Origin: Aquisphaera insulae
Lineage (GTDB): Bacteria; Planctomycetota; Planctomycetia; Isosphaerales; Isosphaeraceae
DNA: 64,000 nucleotides
Direction of reading: 5' to 3'
NCBI RefSeq assembly: GCF_011064615.1
Contig: NZ_JAALJH010000046.1
Coordinates: forward strand, 1-64,000
The notes under the pieces were generated by a model, which saw nothing but the letters and a program-made list of their open reading frames with translations, searched no databases and was not told the DNA's origin. Below, in pieces: positions 44,879 through 53,681 of this stretch. A program made the translations under genes and the position numbers. Within the stretch, counting starts at the first letter, position 1, and the number at the start of each line of letters is the position of its first letter.

Positions 44879-47725
44879 TTAGCGTCCGCTCGCCTCTGCC
44901 GTCTGCGTCCGTCGGCCCTTGACGCGGAGCAGGACCGGGCTGCTGGACAGGCCGCCCTCGGCGGACGTCGTCAGGTGGAAGGGGCGGAGTTGGTCGGGGG
45001 TGTCGCGGTCGGCGGTGACGAAGAAGGTGCGCTCCTTCTGGTTCTCGAGGACGAGCAGGCCGTTGAGGCCGAGGTTGTCGACGATGACGCCGAAGGGAAG
45101 GTTGCGGCCGGCGCCCGTGGTGCCGAAGGGGACCTGGCCCTCGTAGCCGAGGCGCTCGACCCGGACGGACAGGGTGATCGTCCGGCCGGCCTCGACCTCG
45201 AACTCGGGGAGGTCGCCCGGGCCCGGCGTGGCCGCGACGGGTTTGGGGCCGCCCTCGGCGGGGCCGATGGTGACCTTGATCTTGGCCGCGGGGGCCAGCT
45301 TGATCGCGCCCAGGTTGTTCACGTCGTGGGTCAGGTCGCGACCGCCGATCTGCGCGGTGGCCCGGACGGTGTTCTTCCTCGCGGCCTCGGGCGGTGGCGG
45401 GGTCGCCTTCGCGTCGGCCATGAGGACGCCGAGGGCCTCGACCTGCCCGGGCTCGATGACCAGCGGCGTGGACGCGCGGAAGCCCGGGGGGAGGTTCGCG
45501 ACGTCGACGCGGATCGGGCCGTCGAAGCCGTCGATCCGCCGGGCCGTGACCTTGAACTCCTTGGCGCCGCCGGGGCTGACGGCAAGGTCGGCCCCGGTGA
45601 GGGTGACCGCGAAGTCGGGGCGGCTCGGGCGGGCGGTCAGCTTGTATTGGAAGTCCGGGCCCTGGAGGTTGCGGACGTCGCGGAGCTTCACGAGGTACTC
45701 GCCGTCCGCCGGCGCCGTGAAGGTGAGCCGCGAGTCCTTGCCGAGCTCGCGGCGGGCGTCGTCGTCGTTCTCGTAGTCGAGCGTGAAGACCGGCAGGCCG
45801 CTGGGCACGAGCTTCGTGCCGGGCGGATGGGGCTCGACGATGTAGCAGGGCTCGCCGAGCGCGTGGGCCAGGGGCGTCGTGTCGAAGTAGCCCCAGCGGT
45901 TCCCCTGGCCGGGGTAGACGACGAATCCGGAATCGGGGCCGCGGGGGTAGAGCCAGAGCTTGACGATCTCGCCATTCGCATACAGGTACTCGTTCAGCCG
46001 CATCTCCTCCCAGTTGAAGACGCGGAAGTCGTCCGTCTCCGCGTCGTCCTTGCCGCGGAAGGTGAAGTAGGAGTCGCGGACGGCCTGGAGGAGGGCCCGC
46101 GGCACCCGCCTGCCGCTCGCGTCGAGGACCTCCAGGAACGAGTCGAGCCGGGACTTGGACCGGGCCGCGTCCACCTCGAAGACCCAGGATTCGCCGGCCC
46201 TGGCATGGAACCGGAAGAGGTCGGAGTCCGCCCCGCCCGCCCGGCCGTCGATCGCGCCGGCGACCCGCGCGGGGAGCGTCAGCGCGTTGGCCGCGGCGGG
46301 CTCGTCGTTCGGCTCGTGCTCGACGTGCTCGGTCATCGGCCGGGCCGCGGGCGTGGCGGCCGGATCGGTCGCGGCCGGGACGGCGGCCGACCCCGATGCC
46401 CCCGCGTCCGGCGCGGGGAGGGGGAGGTCGTACGACGCGATCGAGCCGTCCATGCGTCCGACCACGAACGACCTGCCGCCGGGCGCGAACGCCAGGGCCG
46501 CGGCGACGTCGGGCTGGCCGGCCCAGAGCCTGGTCTCGGTGAAGTCGCCGGCGCGCCAGGCCTTGATCGTCCGGTCCTCGGCCAGCGAGACGAGCGCGGA
46601 GCCATCCGGCGTGAACGCCAGGCGGACGATCGCGGCCTCGTGGGCGAAGCGGGCGATCTCCATCGGGTTGATCGCGGGGCCGTCGCGCGAGACGAACCGC
46701 CAGACGCGGATGTTGTTGTCGGCGCCGCCGGCCACGATGAAGTTCCCGTCGGGGCTGAAGGTGCAGGCGTACTCGGCCTTGAGCGGCTGCGGCAGGGTGT
46801 CCAGGCGGAGGCCGTCGCGGACCCGCCAGACCTTGCAGGTGTCGTCGCCGCTGGCGCTCACCAGGGTGCGGCCGTCGGGGCTGAACGCCACGTCGTAGAC
46901 GGCGCCGGTGTGCCCTTCCAGCGTCCGCAGCAGGGCGCCGGTGGACGCGTCCCGGAGCTCGATCTTCCGGTCGTAGCCGCAGGTGGCCAGGGTGGTCCCG
47001 TCGGGCGAGAGCTCGGCGTCGTAGAGGATGTCGCGGTGGCCCTCGAAGCTCCTCACGAGCTTGCCCGTGGCGACGTCCCAGATCGCGGCGACGCCCCCGA
47101 GCCCGGCGACGCCCGAGGCCGTGACCAGGCGCGAGCCGTCGGGGGTGAAATGGAGCGCCGTGACCTTGCCGGGGGACGGGCCGAGCGTCCGCCCGGGGGC
47201 CCCGTCGCGGGGGGCGCCCGGGGCGTACAGGCCCACCTCGGCGTCGCGCGCGACGGCCAGCCAGCGGCCGTCGGCGGAGGCGTCGATCGCGAGGACGGGG
47301 CGGGTCCGCGAGTGCCCGGGGACCTTCGGGACGATCAGCGCCAGCCGGTCCGGCTCCTGCCCCTTCGGCCCGCTCGCTCCGGCCTCGATCCAGGCCTCGA
47401 GGATGGCGATCTCCTCGGCGGTCGGGCGGGGCTCGTCCTTGGGGGGCATCTTCGGCTTCGAGGCGCCGGTCAGGACGCGGACGACCAGGCTCCCCTTCGG
47501 GTCGCCCGGCAGGAGCGCGGGGCCGTGGGGCGTGCCCCGGCGGAGCGCGGCGTAGGACTCGAGCGAGAACTCCCCCTCGCGGTCGTCGTCGTTGTGGCAG
47601 CCCGCGCAGTACTTCTTGAGCAGCGGGGCGACCCGCCCGGCGTAATCCGGCGCGGGGGCATCATCGGCCGCGACCGCGGCCGGGTTCGCGGCGAACAGGC
47701 TCGCGAGGAGGATCAGGCTCGACAT
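44879..47725 (-). CDS. Secreted cytochrome / WD40 / PPC fusion protein
   Basis: A 948-aa exported protein. A signal peptide (1-20) is followed by a planctomycete cytochrome C-like domain with Cys40-x2-Cys43-His44 and the block KMPPKDEPRPTAEEIAILEAWIEAGA. WD40 repeats fill about 140-440 (for example LRTLEGHTGAVYDVAFSPDGRTLVSASGDDTCKVW, described here by its GH...W ends). PPC-like and Ig-like segments follow (EPNDEPAAANAL; GRAGGADSDLFRFHARAGESWVFEVDAARS). It is the third gene of a module with the DUF1549/1553 and DUF1501 genes, 16 bp after the former, so one operon. Confidence 0.85.
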   Translation of the reverse strand: MSSLILLASLFAANPAAVAADDAPAPDYAGRVAPLLKKYCAGCHNDDDREGEFSLESYAALRRGTPHGPALLPGDPKGSLVVRVLTGASKPKMPPKDEPRPTAEEIAILEAWIEAGASGPKGQEPDRLALIVPKVPGHSRTRPVLAIDASADGRWLAVARDAEVGLYAPGAPRDGAPGRTLGPSPGKVTALHFTPDGSRLVTASGVAGLGGVAAIWDVATGKLVRSFEGHRDILYDAELSPDGTTLATCGYDRKIELRDASTGALLRTLEGHTGAVYDVAFSPDGRTLVSASGDDTCKVWRVRDGLRLDTLPQPLKAEYACTFSPDGNFIVAGGADNNIRVWRFVSRDGPAINPMEIARFAHEAAIVRLAFTPDGSALVSLAEDRTIKAWRAGDFTETRLWAGQPDVAAALAFAPGGRSFVVGRMDGSIASYDLPLPAPDAGASGSAAVPAATDPAATPAARPMTEHVEHEPNDEPAAANALTLPARVAGAIDGRAGGADSDLFRFHARAGESWVFEVDAARSKSRLDSFLEVLDASGRRVPRALLQAVRDSYFTFRGKDDAETDDFRVFNWEEMRLNEYLYANGEIVKLWLYPRGPDSGFVVYPGQGNRWGYFDTTPLAHALGEPCYIVEPHPPGTKLVPSGLPVFTLDYENDDDARRELGKDSRLTFTAPADGEYLVKLRDVRNLQGPDFQYKLTARPSRPDFAVTLTGADLAVSPGGAKEFKVTARRIDGFDGPIRVDVANLPPGFRASTPLVIEPGQVEALGVLMADAKATPPPPEAARKNTVRATAQIGGRDLTHDVNNLGAIKLAPAAKIKVTIGPAEGGPKPVAATPGPGDLPEFEVEAGRTITLSVRVERLGYEGQVPFGTTGAGRNLPFGVIVDNLGLNGLLVLENQKERTFFVTADRDTPDQLRPFHLTTSAEGGLSSSPVLLRVKGRRTQTAEASGR

Positions 47726-47741
47726 CGGCGGGTCTCCCCCG

Positions 47742-50264
47742 TCAGTGATTGAAGAGGAACTCGCGGCCGCTCATCAGGCCCCAGAACACGTCCTCGACGA
47801 CGGCCGGCTCGTCCGGGGCGCCCGGGGGCGGCAGCAGGTCGAGCAGGCCGCGGCGCTCGGGCTCGGTCGGGTAGCGCGAGAGGCAGGCCAGGTAGATCTC
47901 GTCCACGAGGGCGGCGGCGGACATCCCCTCGCGGCGGAGCCGCCGCAGGGTCTCGGCCCGGCTCCCCTTGGCGCGGAGCTTCTCGTTGAGCGTGTCGCCG
48001 TTGGAGAGGTGGAGCACCTGGACCATGGTCGGCTCTCCGGACCGCTCGCACTCGCAGACGATCCGCCGCGGGTTGCGGCCGAAGGCCTGGAGGAAGTAGC
48101 TCTCCACCGCGGCGTCGTAGAGCTGCACGGCGCGCGTGCCCAGCGGGTAGAAGTCGGTCTTCTGGACGTCGCCGCCCGGGAAGGCGATCGCGTCGAACCG
48201 CGTCGGCACGCCGGTCACCTGGACGATCGCGTCGTGGAGCACCTCGGCCGTCATCCGCCGGGGATAGTACCGCGAATAGAACCGGCGGTCCGCCACGTTG
48301 CCGGCCAGCGGCCGGCTCGTCCGCTGGTAGGCGTTCGACCGGAGGATGGCCCGCATCAGGGCCTTCAGGTCGAACGCGTGGTCCACCAGGAACTTCGCCG
48401 AGGCCGAGAGCAGGGCCTCGTTCGAGGCCGGGTTGGAGGCCCGCATGTCGTCCACCTTCTCGACCAGCCCCACGCCGAAGAAATTGGCCCAGACGCGGTT
48501 GGCGATCGAGCGGGCGAAATAGGGGTTCTCCGCCGCGGTCAGCCAGCGGGCCAGGACGATCCGCCGGTCGGCCGGGTCGTCGAAGGCGAGCGGCGGGGCA
48601 TCCAGCGGGGCCGGCGGCTGGGGCTTGCCGGTCCTCGGCTGGACGAGCTCCCCGGAGCTCGCCGCGTAGATCGTCCGGCGGCCGTCGCCGTTGCGACCCT
48701 CGCCGCCCCAGCCCTTGGCCCGGACCCGCGCGAACAGGCTGGCCATCCCGTAATACTGGTCGTTGGTCCATTTCTCGAGCGGGTGGTCGTGGCAGCGGGC
48801 GCAGCCGATCGAGAGCCCGAGGAACGCCTGGCTGACGTTCTCGGTCATGTCCTCGGGGGACTGGCTGAGTGCGTAGAAGTTGGTGGGGCCGGTTTCGACG
48901 CTCTCGCCGGTGGCCGTGACGATCGCGCGGACGAACTTGTCCCAGGGCGTGTTGTCGGCCACCTGCTGGTGGATCCAGCGGTAGTAGGTCTTGAGGGCCT
49001 CCGGCCGGAGCCTCGTGCCGTTGAGCATCAGCAGGTCCGACCACTTGTAGGTCCAGTAGTCGGCGAACTCCGGCCGGGCGAGGAGGGCGTCGATCAGGGC
49101 GTCGCGGCGGCCGGGCGAGCCGTCCGCCAGGAAGGCCCGCGCCTCGTCCGCGGCGGGGATCCGGCCGATCGTGTCGACGTACGCCCGCCGCACGAACTCG
49201 GCGTCGGAGCAGGCGGGGGACGCCGGCAGGTTGAGCCGCGCGAGCTGCCCGTCGATCTGCTCGTCGATGAAGTCCCTGGGCTTCCGCGCGTCGGCGACCT
49301 CGCCGGGCCGGGCGGGCCGGGCCTCGTAGGGGACGGTGACCCGCGCGATGGCCAGCCGGCTGGCGTACCAGGCGACGATGGCCCCCTCGCCGGGCCCGAT
49401 CACCTGGGCCTTGCCGTCGTCGTCGACCCGGCAGACCGATTCGTCGGCCGAGGACCAGCGGGCCAGGCGGGTGACGTCCTCCTCCCGCCCGTCCGCGTAG
49501 TAGGCGCGGGCCAGGAGCTGCTGCGACGCCCCGACGCGCTGGACCACGCGGCCCGGCAGGACCTCGATCCGCGTCACCCTCGGGTCGGCCTCCCCGGGGG
49601 GCGGCGTGCCCCGGCCGATCCATTCGGCCAGGACCCGGTATTCCGGCGACGTGGGGGCGAGCCGGATGCCCCCCTTGTGGGCGATCGCCCCGGAGGGCTT
49701 GGCCAGGAAGAGGCTCCGGCCCGGGTCGGCGAGCTCGACCCGCCGGCCGCGGTCCTGCTTGACGATGTTGAAGAAGTCCGACGGCGGGTCGTAGCCCCGG
49801 AGCGAGAGCCGGAACCCCCCCTTCCCCGCGAGCGCCCCGTGGCAGGCCCCCGCGTTGCAGCCGAGCTTCGCCAGGATCGGCTCGACGTCGTTGCGGAAGC
49901 TCGGGGCGACGGCCAGGCCCTGCCCGCGGACGGTCACCTTGCAGGAGGCGGACCGGCCGCCGGCCCGCGCCGTGATCGTGGCCTCGCCGTCCCCCACGGC
50001 CGTCACCAGGCCGTCGCCGGAGACCGCGGCGACGCCCGGGGCGCTCGAGGCCCACGCGACGCTCGAGGCCACCTGCCGCCCGGCCTCGCCCGCTTCGAGC
50101 TCGTGGACGATCAATCGCTGGCTCGCCCTCGGCGTCCCCAGCGTGAACCCCGACGGCAGCACCGCCAGGCCCTCCGCCTCGCCCGCGCGGGCGGGTACGG
50201 CGAGGGCGAGGGAGGCCGCCAGGATGCACGGCAGGAGGAGCATGTCGCGGAACGTCCTGAGCAT
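47742..50264 (-). CDS. DUF1549/DUF1553 planctomycete cytochrome-type protein with Big_2 domain
   Basis: An 840-aa exported protein. The signal peptide is LLLPCILAASLALAVPARA. A bacterial Ig (Big_2-like) domain covers about 36-115, then an atypical haem motif Cys136...Cys141-His142 (GCNAGACHG, four residues between cysteines). DUF1549 (FIDEQIDGQLARLNLPAS ... CARCHDHPLEKW, a standard CxxCH) and DUF1553 (ANRVWANFFGVGLVEKVDDMRASNPAS; TAEVLHDAIVQVTGVP) complete it. The start at 50264 is chosen for its signal peptide; the longer frame runs into a dispersed repeat. Paralogue of the 34598-36805 gene. Confidence 0.88.
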   Translation of the reverse strand: MLRTFRDMLLLPCILAASLALAVPARAGEAEGLAVLPSGFTLGTPRASQRLIVHELEAGEAGRQVASSVAWASSAPGVAAVSGDGLVTAVGDGEATITARAGGRSASCKVTVRGQGLAVAPSFRNDVEPILAKLGCNAGACHGALAGKGGFRLSLRGYDPPSDFFNIVKQDRGRRVELADPGRSLFLAKPSGAIAHKGGIRLAPTSPEYRVLAEWIGRGTPPPGEADPRVTRIEVLPGRVVQRVGASQQLLARAYYADGREEDVTRLARWSSADESVCRVDDDGKAQVIGPGEGAIVAWYASRLAIARVTVPYEARPARPGEVADARKPRDFIDEQIDGQLARLNLPASPACSDAEFVRRAYVDTIGRIPAADEARAFLADGSPGRRDALIDALLARPEFADYWTYKWSDLLMLNGTRLRPEALKTYYRWIHQQVADNTPWDKFVRAIVTATGESVETGPTNFYALSQSPEDMTENVSQAFLGLSIGCARCHDHPLEKWTNDQYYGMASLFARVRAKGWGGEGRNGDGRRTIYAASSGELVQPRTGKPQPPAPLDAPPLAFDDPADRRIVLARWLTAAENPYFARSIANRVWANFFGVGLVEKVDDMRASNPASNEALLSASAKFLVDHAFDLKALMRAILRSNAYQRTSRPLAGNVADRRFYSRYYPRRMTAEVLHDAIVQVTGVPTRFDAIAFPGGDVQKTDFYPLGTRAVQLYDAAVESYFLQAFGRNPRRIVCECERSGEPTMVQVLHLSNGDTLNEKLRAKGSRAETLRRLRREGMSAAALVDEIYLACLSRYPTEPERRGLLDLLPPPGAPDEPAVVEDVFWGLMSGREFLFNH

Positions 50265-50351
50265 GGCGTGGCCTCTCGCGGTTGCGGCGTCCCGGGTCAG
50301 TCCCATGACCTCATCATCCCGCAACTCGACACGGTCGAAGGGGAGTGCCTG

Positions 50352-50458
50352 ATTCGCTTCCCCCCTTACAAAGGGGGGATTCAGGGGGGTGGATTCGATC
50401 GCCGTGGCTGAGACCATTCACCCCCTCCAACTCCCCCTTGGTAAGGGGGAGAGCCTGA
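50352..50458. repeat. 107-bp palindromic repeat, copy 2
   Basis: Same length and nearly the same sequence as 14625-14731 (outer arms CCCCCCTTACAAAGGGGGG and CTCCCCCTTGGTAAGGGGGA). It lies between the DUF1501 and DUF1549/1553 genes of the second module, where it may weaken or end transcription. Confidence 0.75.
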
Positions 50459-50498
50459 TATCGCGTCTCTCCTCGCCGGGGTCCCATCCAACACTCGC

Positions 50499-51875
50499 TC
50501 AGAACAGCTCGCGGATCTCGCGATGGCCGAAGTCGACCAGCGGGAACGGGCGGCCGGCGGGGCCGGGGAGCTTGGCCTCGAGGTCCAGGCCGAGGCTGTG
50601 GAAGATCGTCGCGGCGATGTCGGCCGGCTCCACCGGGCGGTCCGCCGGCACGGCGCCGATCGGGTCGCTGGCGCCGACCACGCGGCCCCCCTGCACGCCG
50701 CCCCCCGCGAAGCCCACCGTGAAGCAGTTGGGCCAGTGGTCGCGGCCGCCGGCCGGGTTCACCCGGGGGGTCCGGCCGAACTCGGCGAGGTTGCAGACCA
50801 GCGTCGTGTCGAGCATCCCCCGCTGCGACAGGTCCTCGATCAGGGCGCTGTAGGCCCGGTCGTAGAGCGGGCAGACGATGTCGCGCATCCCCTCGATCGA
50901 GGTGAACGGCTTCGAGCCGTGGATGTCCCAGGTGATCTCGTCGAAGACGGTCAAAAACGTGTTGATCGTCACGAACCGCACGCCCCCCTCCACCAGCCGG
51001 CGCGCCAGCAGGCAGCACTGGCCGAACCGGGTCATGCCGTAGCGGTCGCGGACGGCCGCGGGCTCCTTCGAGAGGTCGAAGGCGTCGCGCGCCTGCGGGC
51101 TCGTCATCAGGCGGAAGGCCGACTGGAAGTTGCCGTCCAGCAGCGCGGCGTCCTCGGACGCCTCGAACGTGGCGACGGCGTCGTCCACGAGTGCCCGGAT
51201 CTTGCGGCGGCGGTCCAGCCGGACGGTGCCCATCGATTCGGGGGGGAGCAGGTCGGGGACGCGGAACCCGGGCCTGGACGGGTCGGCGTTGAGGGCGAAC
51301 GGATCCTGCGCCTTGCCGAGGAAGCCGCCGGCCTGGCCGTTGGGCAGGTTGCCGCCGCCGCGGCCCATCAGCTCCGGCAGGACGACGAAGGGGGGCAGAT
51401 CGGTCCTCCGCCCCTTCAGGTAGCTGACGGCGGACCCGACGTGCGGCGTGTTCACGCCCCCCGCGAAGAGCCGGCCGGTCTGCATCATCTGCCAGCCGGC
51501 GTCGTGCACCGCCGCGCCGCCGTGGTGGACCGACCGCACCAGCGAGAACTTGTCCGCGATGGCGGCGTGCTTCGGGAGGATCTCCGAGACCTGGATGGCC
51601 GGCGACGCCGTCGCGATCGGCCGGAACGGCCCGCGGATCTCGGCGGGGGCGTCCGGCTTCATGTCCCAGAGGTCCATGCTGCTGGGCGCGCCCAGGTTGA
51701 AGATCATGATGCAGGCGCGGTCGTCGGCCCCCCCCTTCACCGCCCCCGCCGCCCGGGCCGCGAACCAGTGCGGCAGCCCGAACCCGATCGCCCCGAGCGT
51801 CCCCGCCTGGAGGAAGTCGCGCCGGGTCGCGCCGTCGCACGTCGTGACCCGCCCACGTCCGGTGAACGTCAGCAT
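50499..51875 (-). CDS. Tat-exported DUF1501 (sulfatase-like) protein
   Basis: A 458-aa DUF1501 protein, paralogue of the 33080-34426 gene. The twin-arginine signal is TRRDFLQAGTLGAIGFG (about 18-34). Typical blocks are CIMIFNLGAPSSMDLWDMKPDAPAEIRGPFRPI, FSLVRSVHHGGAAVHDAG, QCCLLARRLVEGGVRFVTIN and LAEFGRTPRVNPAGGRDHWPN. GGGAG precedes the ATG at 51875. First gene of the second module on the minus strand; a 107-bp palindrome separates it from the next gene. Confidence 0.88.
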   Translation of the reverse strand: MLTFTGRGRVTTCDGATRRDFLQAGTLGAIGFGLPHWFAARAAGAVKGGADDRACIMIFNLGAPSSMDLWDMKPDAPAEIRGPFRPIATASPAIQVSEILPKHAAIADKFSLVRSVHHGGAAVHDAGWQMMQTGRLFAGGVNTPHVGSAVSYLKGRRTDLPPFVVLPELMGRGGGNLPNGQAGGFLGKAQDPFALNADPSRPGFRVPDLLPPESMGTVRLDRRRKIRALVDDAVATFEASEDAALLDGNFQSAFRLMTSPQARDAFDLSKEPAAVRDRYGMTRFGQCCLLARRLVEGGVRFVTINTFLTVFDEITWDIHGSKPFTSIEGMRDIVCPLYDRAYSALIEDLSQRGMLDTTLVCNLAEFGRTPRVNPAGGRDHWPNCFTVGFAGGGVQGGRVVGASDPIGAVPADRPVEPADIAATIFHSLGLDLEAKLPGPAGRPFPLVDFGHREIRELF

Positions 51876-52648
51876 GGGAGAGCTCCCGTCCAGATCCGTC
51901 GTCGCAACCCCGAACCGCCGACCCACCCGCCGACGTCCCACCGTCCCCCCGCAGGATCGAGCACCTGGAATCGGAATGCGGTGGGCATCGTCGGGCGGGC
52001 ACAAGTCGAGGACGAACCAGCCCATGCGAGGATATGCCCTCGGGGGATGACCCGGCCAGGGGAATGTCCGGCCGCACGAGGATTATTCGTCCAGGCCCCC
52101 GCGGTGACCGGACTCAAACGGCCTCGCCGGCCGGCTGCCGCCAGGGGCACGGCGGCGGGCCCGTCTCGGCCTCAGGCCCCGGAGCGGACCGCTCGATCGG
52201 ACAGATTGAAGATCGTCGTGACCTTTTCGCGCGACCTGCGTGATCCAGAAAATGTATAAGGCCTGACAAAACCGGATGTGGTATGAGTTGTGCGCCCTGG
52301 AGTGGTCCCCTCGGTATCGGAGGAGTCCGCCCGATTGGTCAACACTCACATGCCGGGCCGAAGACCTGCCAGAGATCATCTTGCAGAAAAGTGTCCTCCC
52401 GTCACGCTGGTTCTTGCAAAAACCAACACTGATCGCCAAGATGTGGCCCATCGTTGCAGGCGTTCTTGCAACTTCTTGTGGCTGATCCCGGCTCCGCCCG
52501 ATGTTCGCGCCAGTCGGATGGGGTATGCTGGCAAGATTTTCGAGAATCTTCGTTACCTTTTCGTTCGGCAAGCAGGATCATATGTGGACCGATAGTAGAT
52601 CGGGCCACGTCAACGTCACGACACTTGACTTGAAGTAAGGATGGCTTC
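51876..52648. other. 773-bp divergent intergenic region, lower GC
   Basis: It lies between the divergent DUF1501 and PEP-CTERM genes. From about 52200 on, the base composition is much closer to 50% GC than the rest of the window. No protein family could be recognised in any frame. An imperfect palindrome AAGATTTTCGAGAATCTT (52533-52550) is present. It may be control DNA or a remnant of foreign sequence. Confidence 0.5.
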
Positions 52649-53260
52649 ATGCGATCGTGTCCCATGGTCATTTTGATAATGTTCATCTTCGGACACGGCG
52701 TGTCGACCGTGAAAGCCGAACTGACGCTATCTCTGGCGGCGGAGTCCGCTGACCTGGACCATCTGGCCGTCGGCCAGGCGGTCCGCTTCGACGTGATCCT
52801 CTCCGGGCTGGCGCCGGGGGACGCGCTGGCCTATCTGGCGGGGACGGTCACGTTCCCGGGCGGCTTGCTGGGCACCCCCACGGACGTCGCCGCCGGGGCC
52901 ATCGTCCCCGACCCGACCGGCTTCGTGGGGGCGGGGTTCGACGGCGCGGCGGATGCCTTCTATGACGCGGTCTTCTTCTCGACCACGAACACGCCGATCA
53001 CGAGCAACGGCGTCTTCTACTCGTTCGAGGTCGTCGTGCTCCAGGTCGGTTCGGGCGTGCTGAGCTTCGACGTCTCGAGCCTGGCGGCGGCCGACGGCTC
53101 GAACGATCCGGTGAGCCTGGCGGCCGGCCCCGACCTGCCGTTCACCGTCGTCCGGGCGGTCCCCGAGCCGGCATCCCTGGGGATGGCGATGCTCGGCATC
53201 CTGGCCGTCGCGGGGGGCTCGCGGATGAACTCCCGGCGGGGACTGCTGCGCTCGCCCTGA
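52649..53260 (+). CDS. PEP-CTERM sorting-domain protein
   Basis: A 203-aa exported protein. The N-terminal signal is VILIMFIFGHGVSTVKAE. The body is a cohesin-like or beta-sandwich domain (VGQAVRFDVILSGLAPGDALAYLAGTVTFPG in outline). The C-terminus has VPEPASLGMAMLGILAVAGG followed by a basic RMNSRR cluster, the PEP-CTERM signal that an exosortase cleaves and anchors. No exosortase gene is in the window, so it must be encoded elsewhere. It stands alone after the low-GC intergenic region. Confidence 0.85.
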   Translation: MRSCPMVILIMFIFGHGVSTVKAELTLSLAAESADLDHLAVGQAVRFDVILSGLAPGDALAYLAGTVTFPGGLLGTPTDVAAGAIVPDPTGFVGAGFDGAADAFYDAVFFSTTNTPITSNGVFYSFEVVVLQVGSGVLSFDVSSLAAADGSNDPVSLAAGPDLPFTVVRAVPEPASLGMAMLGILAVAGGSRMNSRRGLLRSP

Positions 53261-53350
53261 TGTCGGAGCGTCGCCGCGTCTGAGCGGGCGATTTCCGGTC
53301 CCCTCCCCCTGGCGGGCCCTTCCTCACCTACGAGTGAGGAGGCCAATTCT

Positions 53351-53526
53351 GGTCCCCTCCCCCCACCGTGGGGGAAGGTTAGGGAGAGGGGGCGACCACC
53401 AAGTGACATTCGAGAAATCACCAAATCAAATGGGATTGTCTTGATCTTCAATCCCTCACGCGATCGACGGCCCGCTCAATCCACCCCCCTCTCCCTAACC
53501 CTCCCCCACGGTGGGGGGAGGGGACC
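53351..53526. repeat. Long inverted repeat, 42-bp arms
   Basis: The arms 53351-53392 and 53485-53526 are complementary over 42 bp with one mismatch (GGTCCCCTCCCCCCACCGTG at the left foot). The space between is 92 bp and contains an AT-richer stretch. It lies after the PEP-CTERM gene and before the giant RHS gene and could be a terminator or a dispersed palindromic element. The remainder of 53261-53681 holds no gene. Confidence 0.75.
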
Positions 53527-53681
53527 GGACGCCTTGCCTCGCGCATGGGGCGTGCTGGGTGGCGGAAGGGCCTGACCCGCTCCTGGCAGAAGTGCAGCCT
53601 TGCAACGGGAAGAGGAAGCGGGCTCGGCCTCCGCGGCACCGGGCTTCCAGGACAGACACTCATCGAGAGCAGGCACCGAAG

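Noticed and set aside
52083..52571. 162-codon open frame on the minus strand
   Set aside because: Composition and residue pattern match no protein family, no ribosome site is present, and the frame lies in a low-GC control region.
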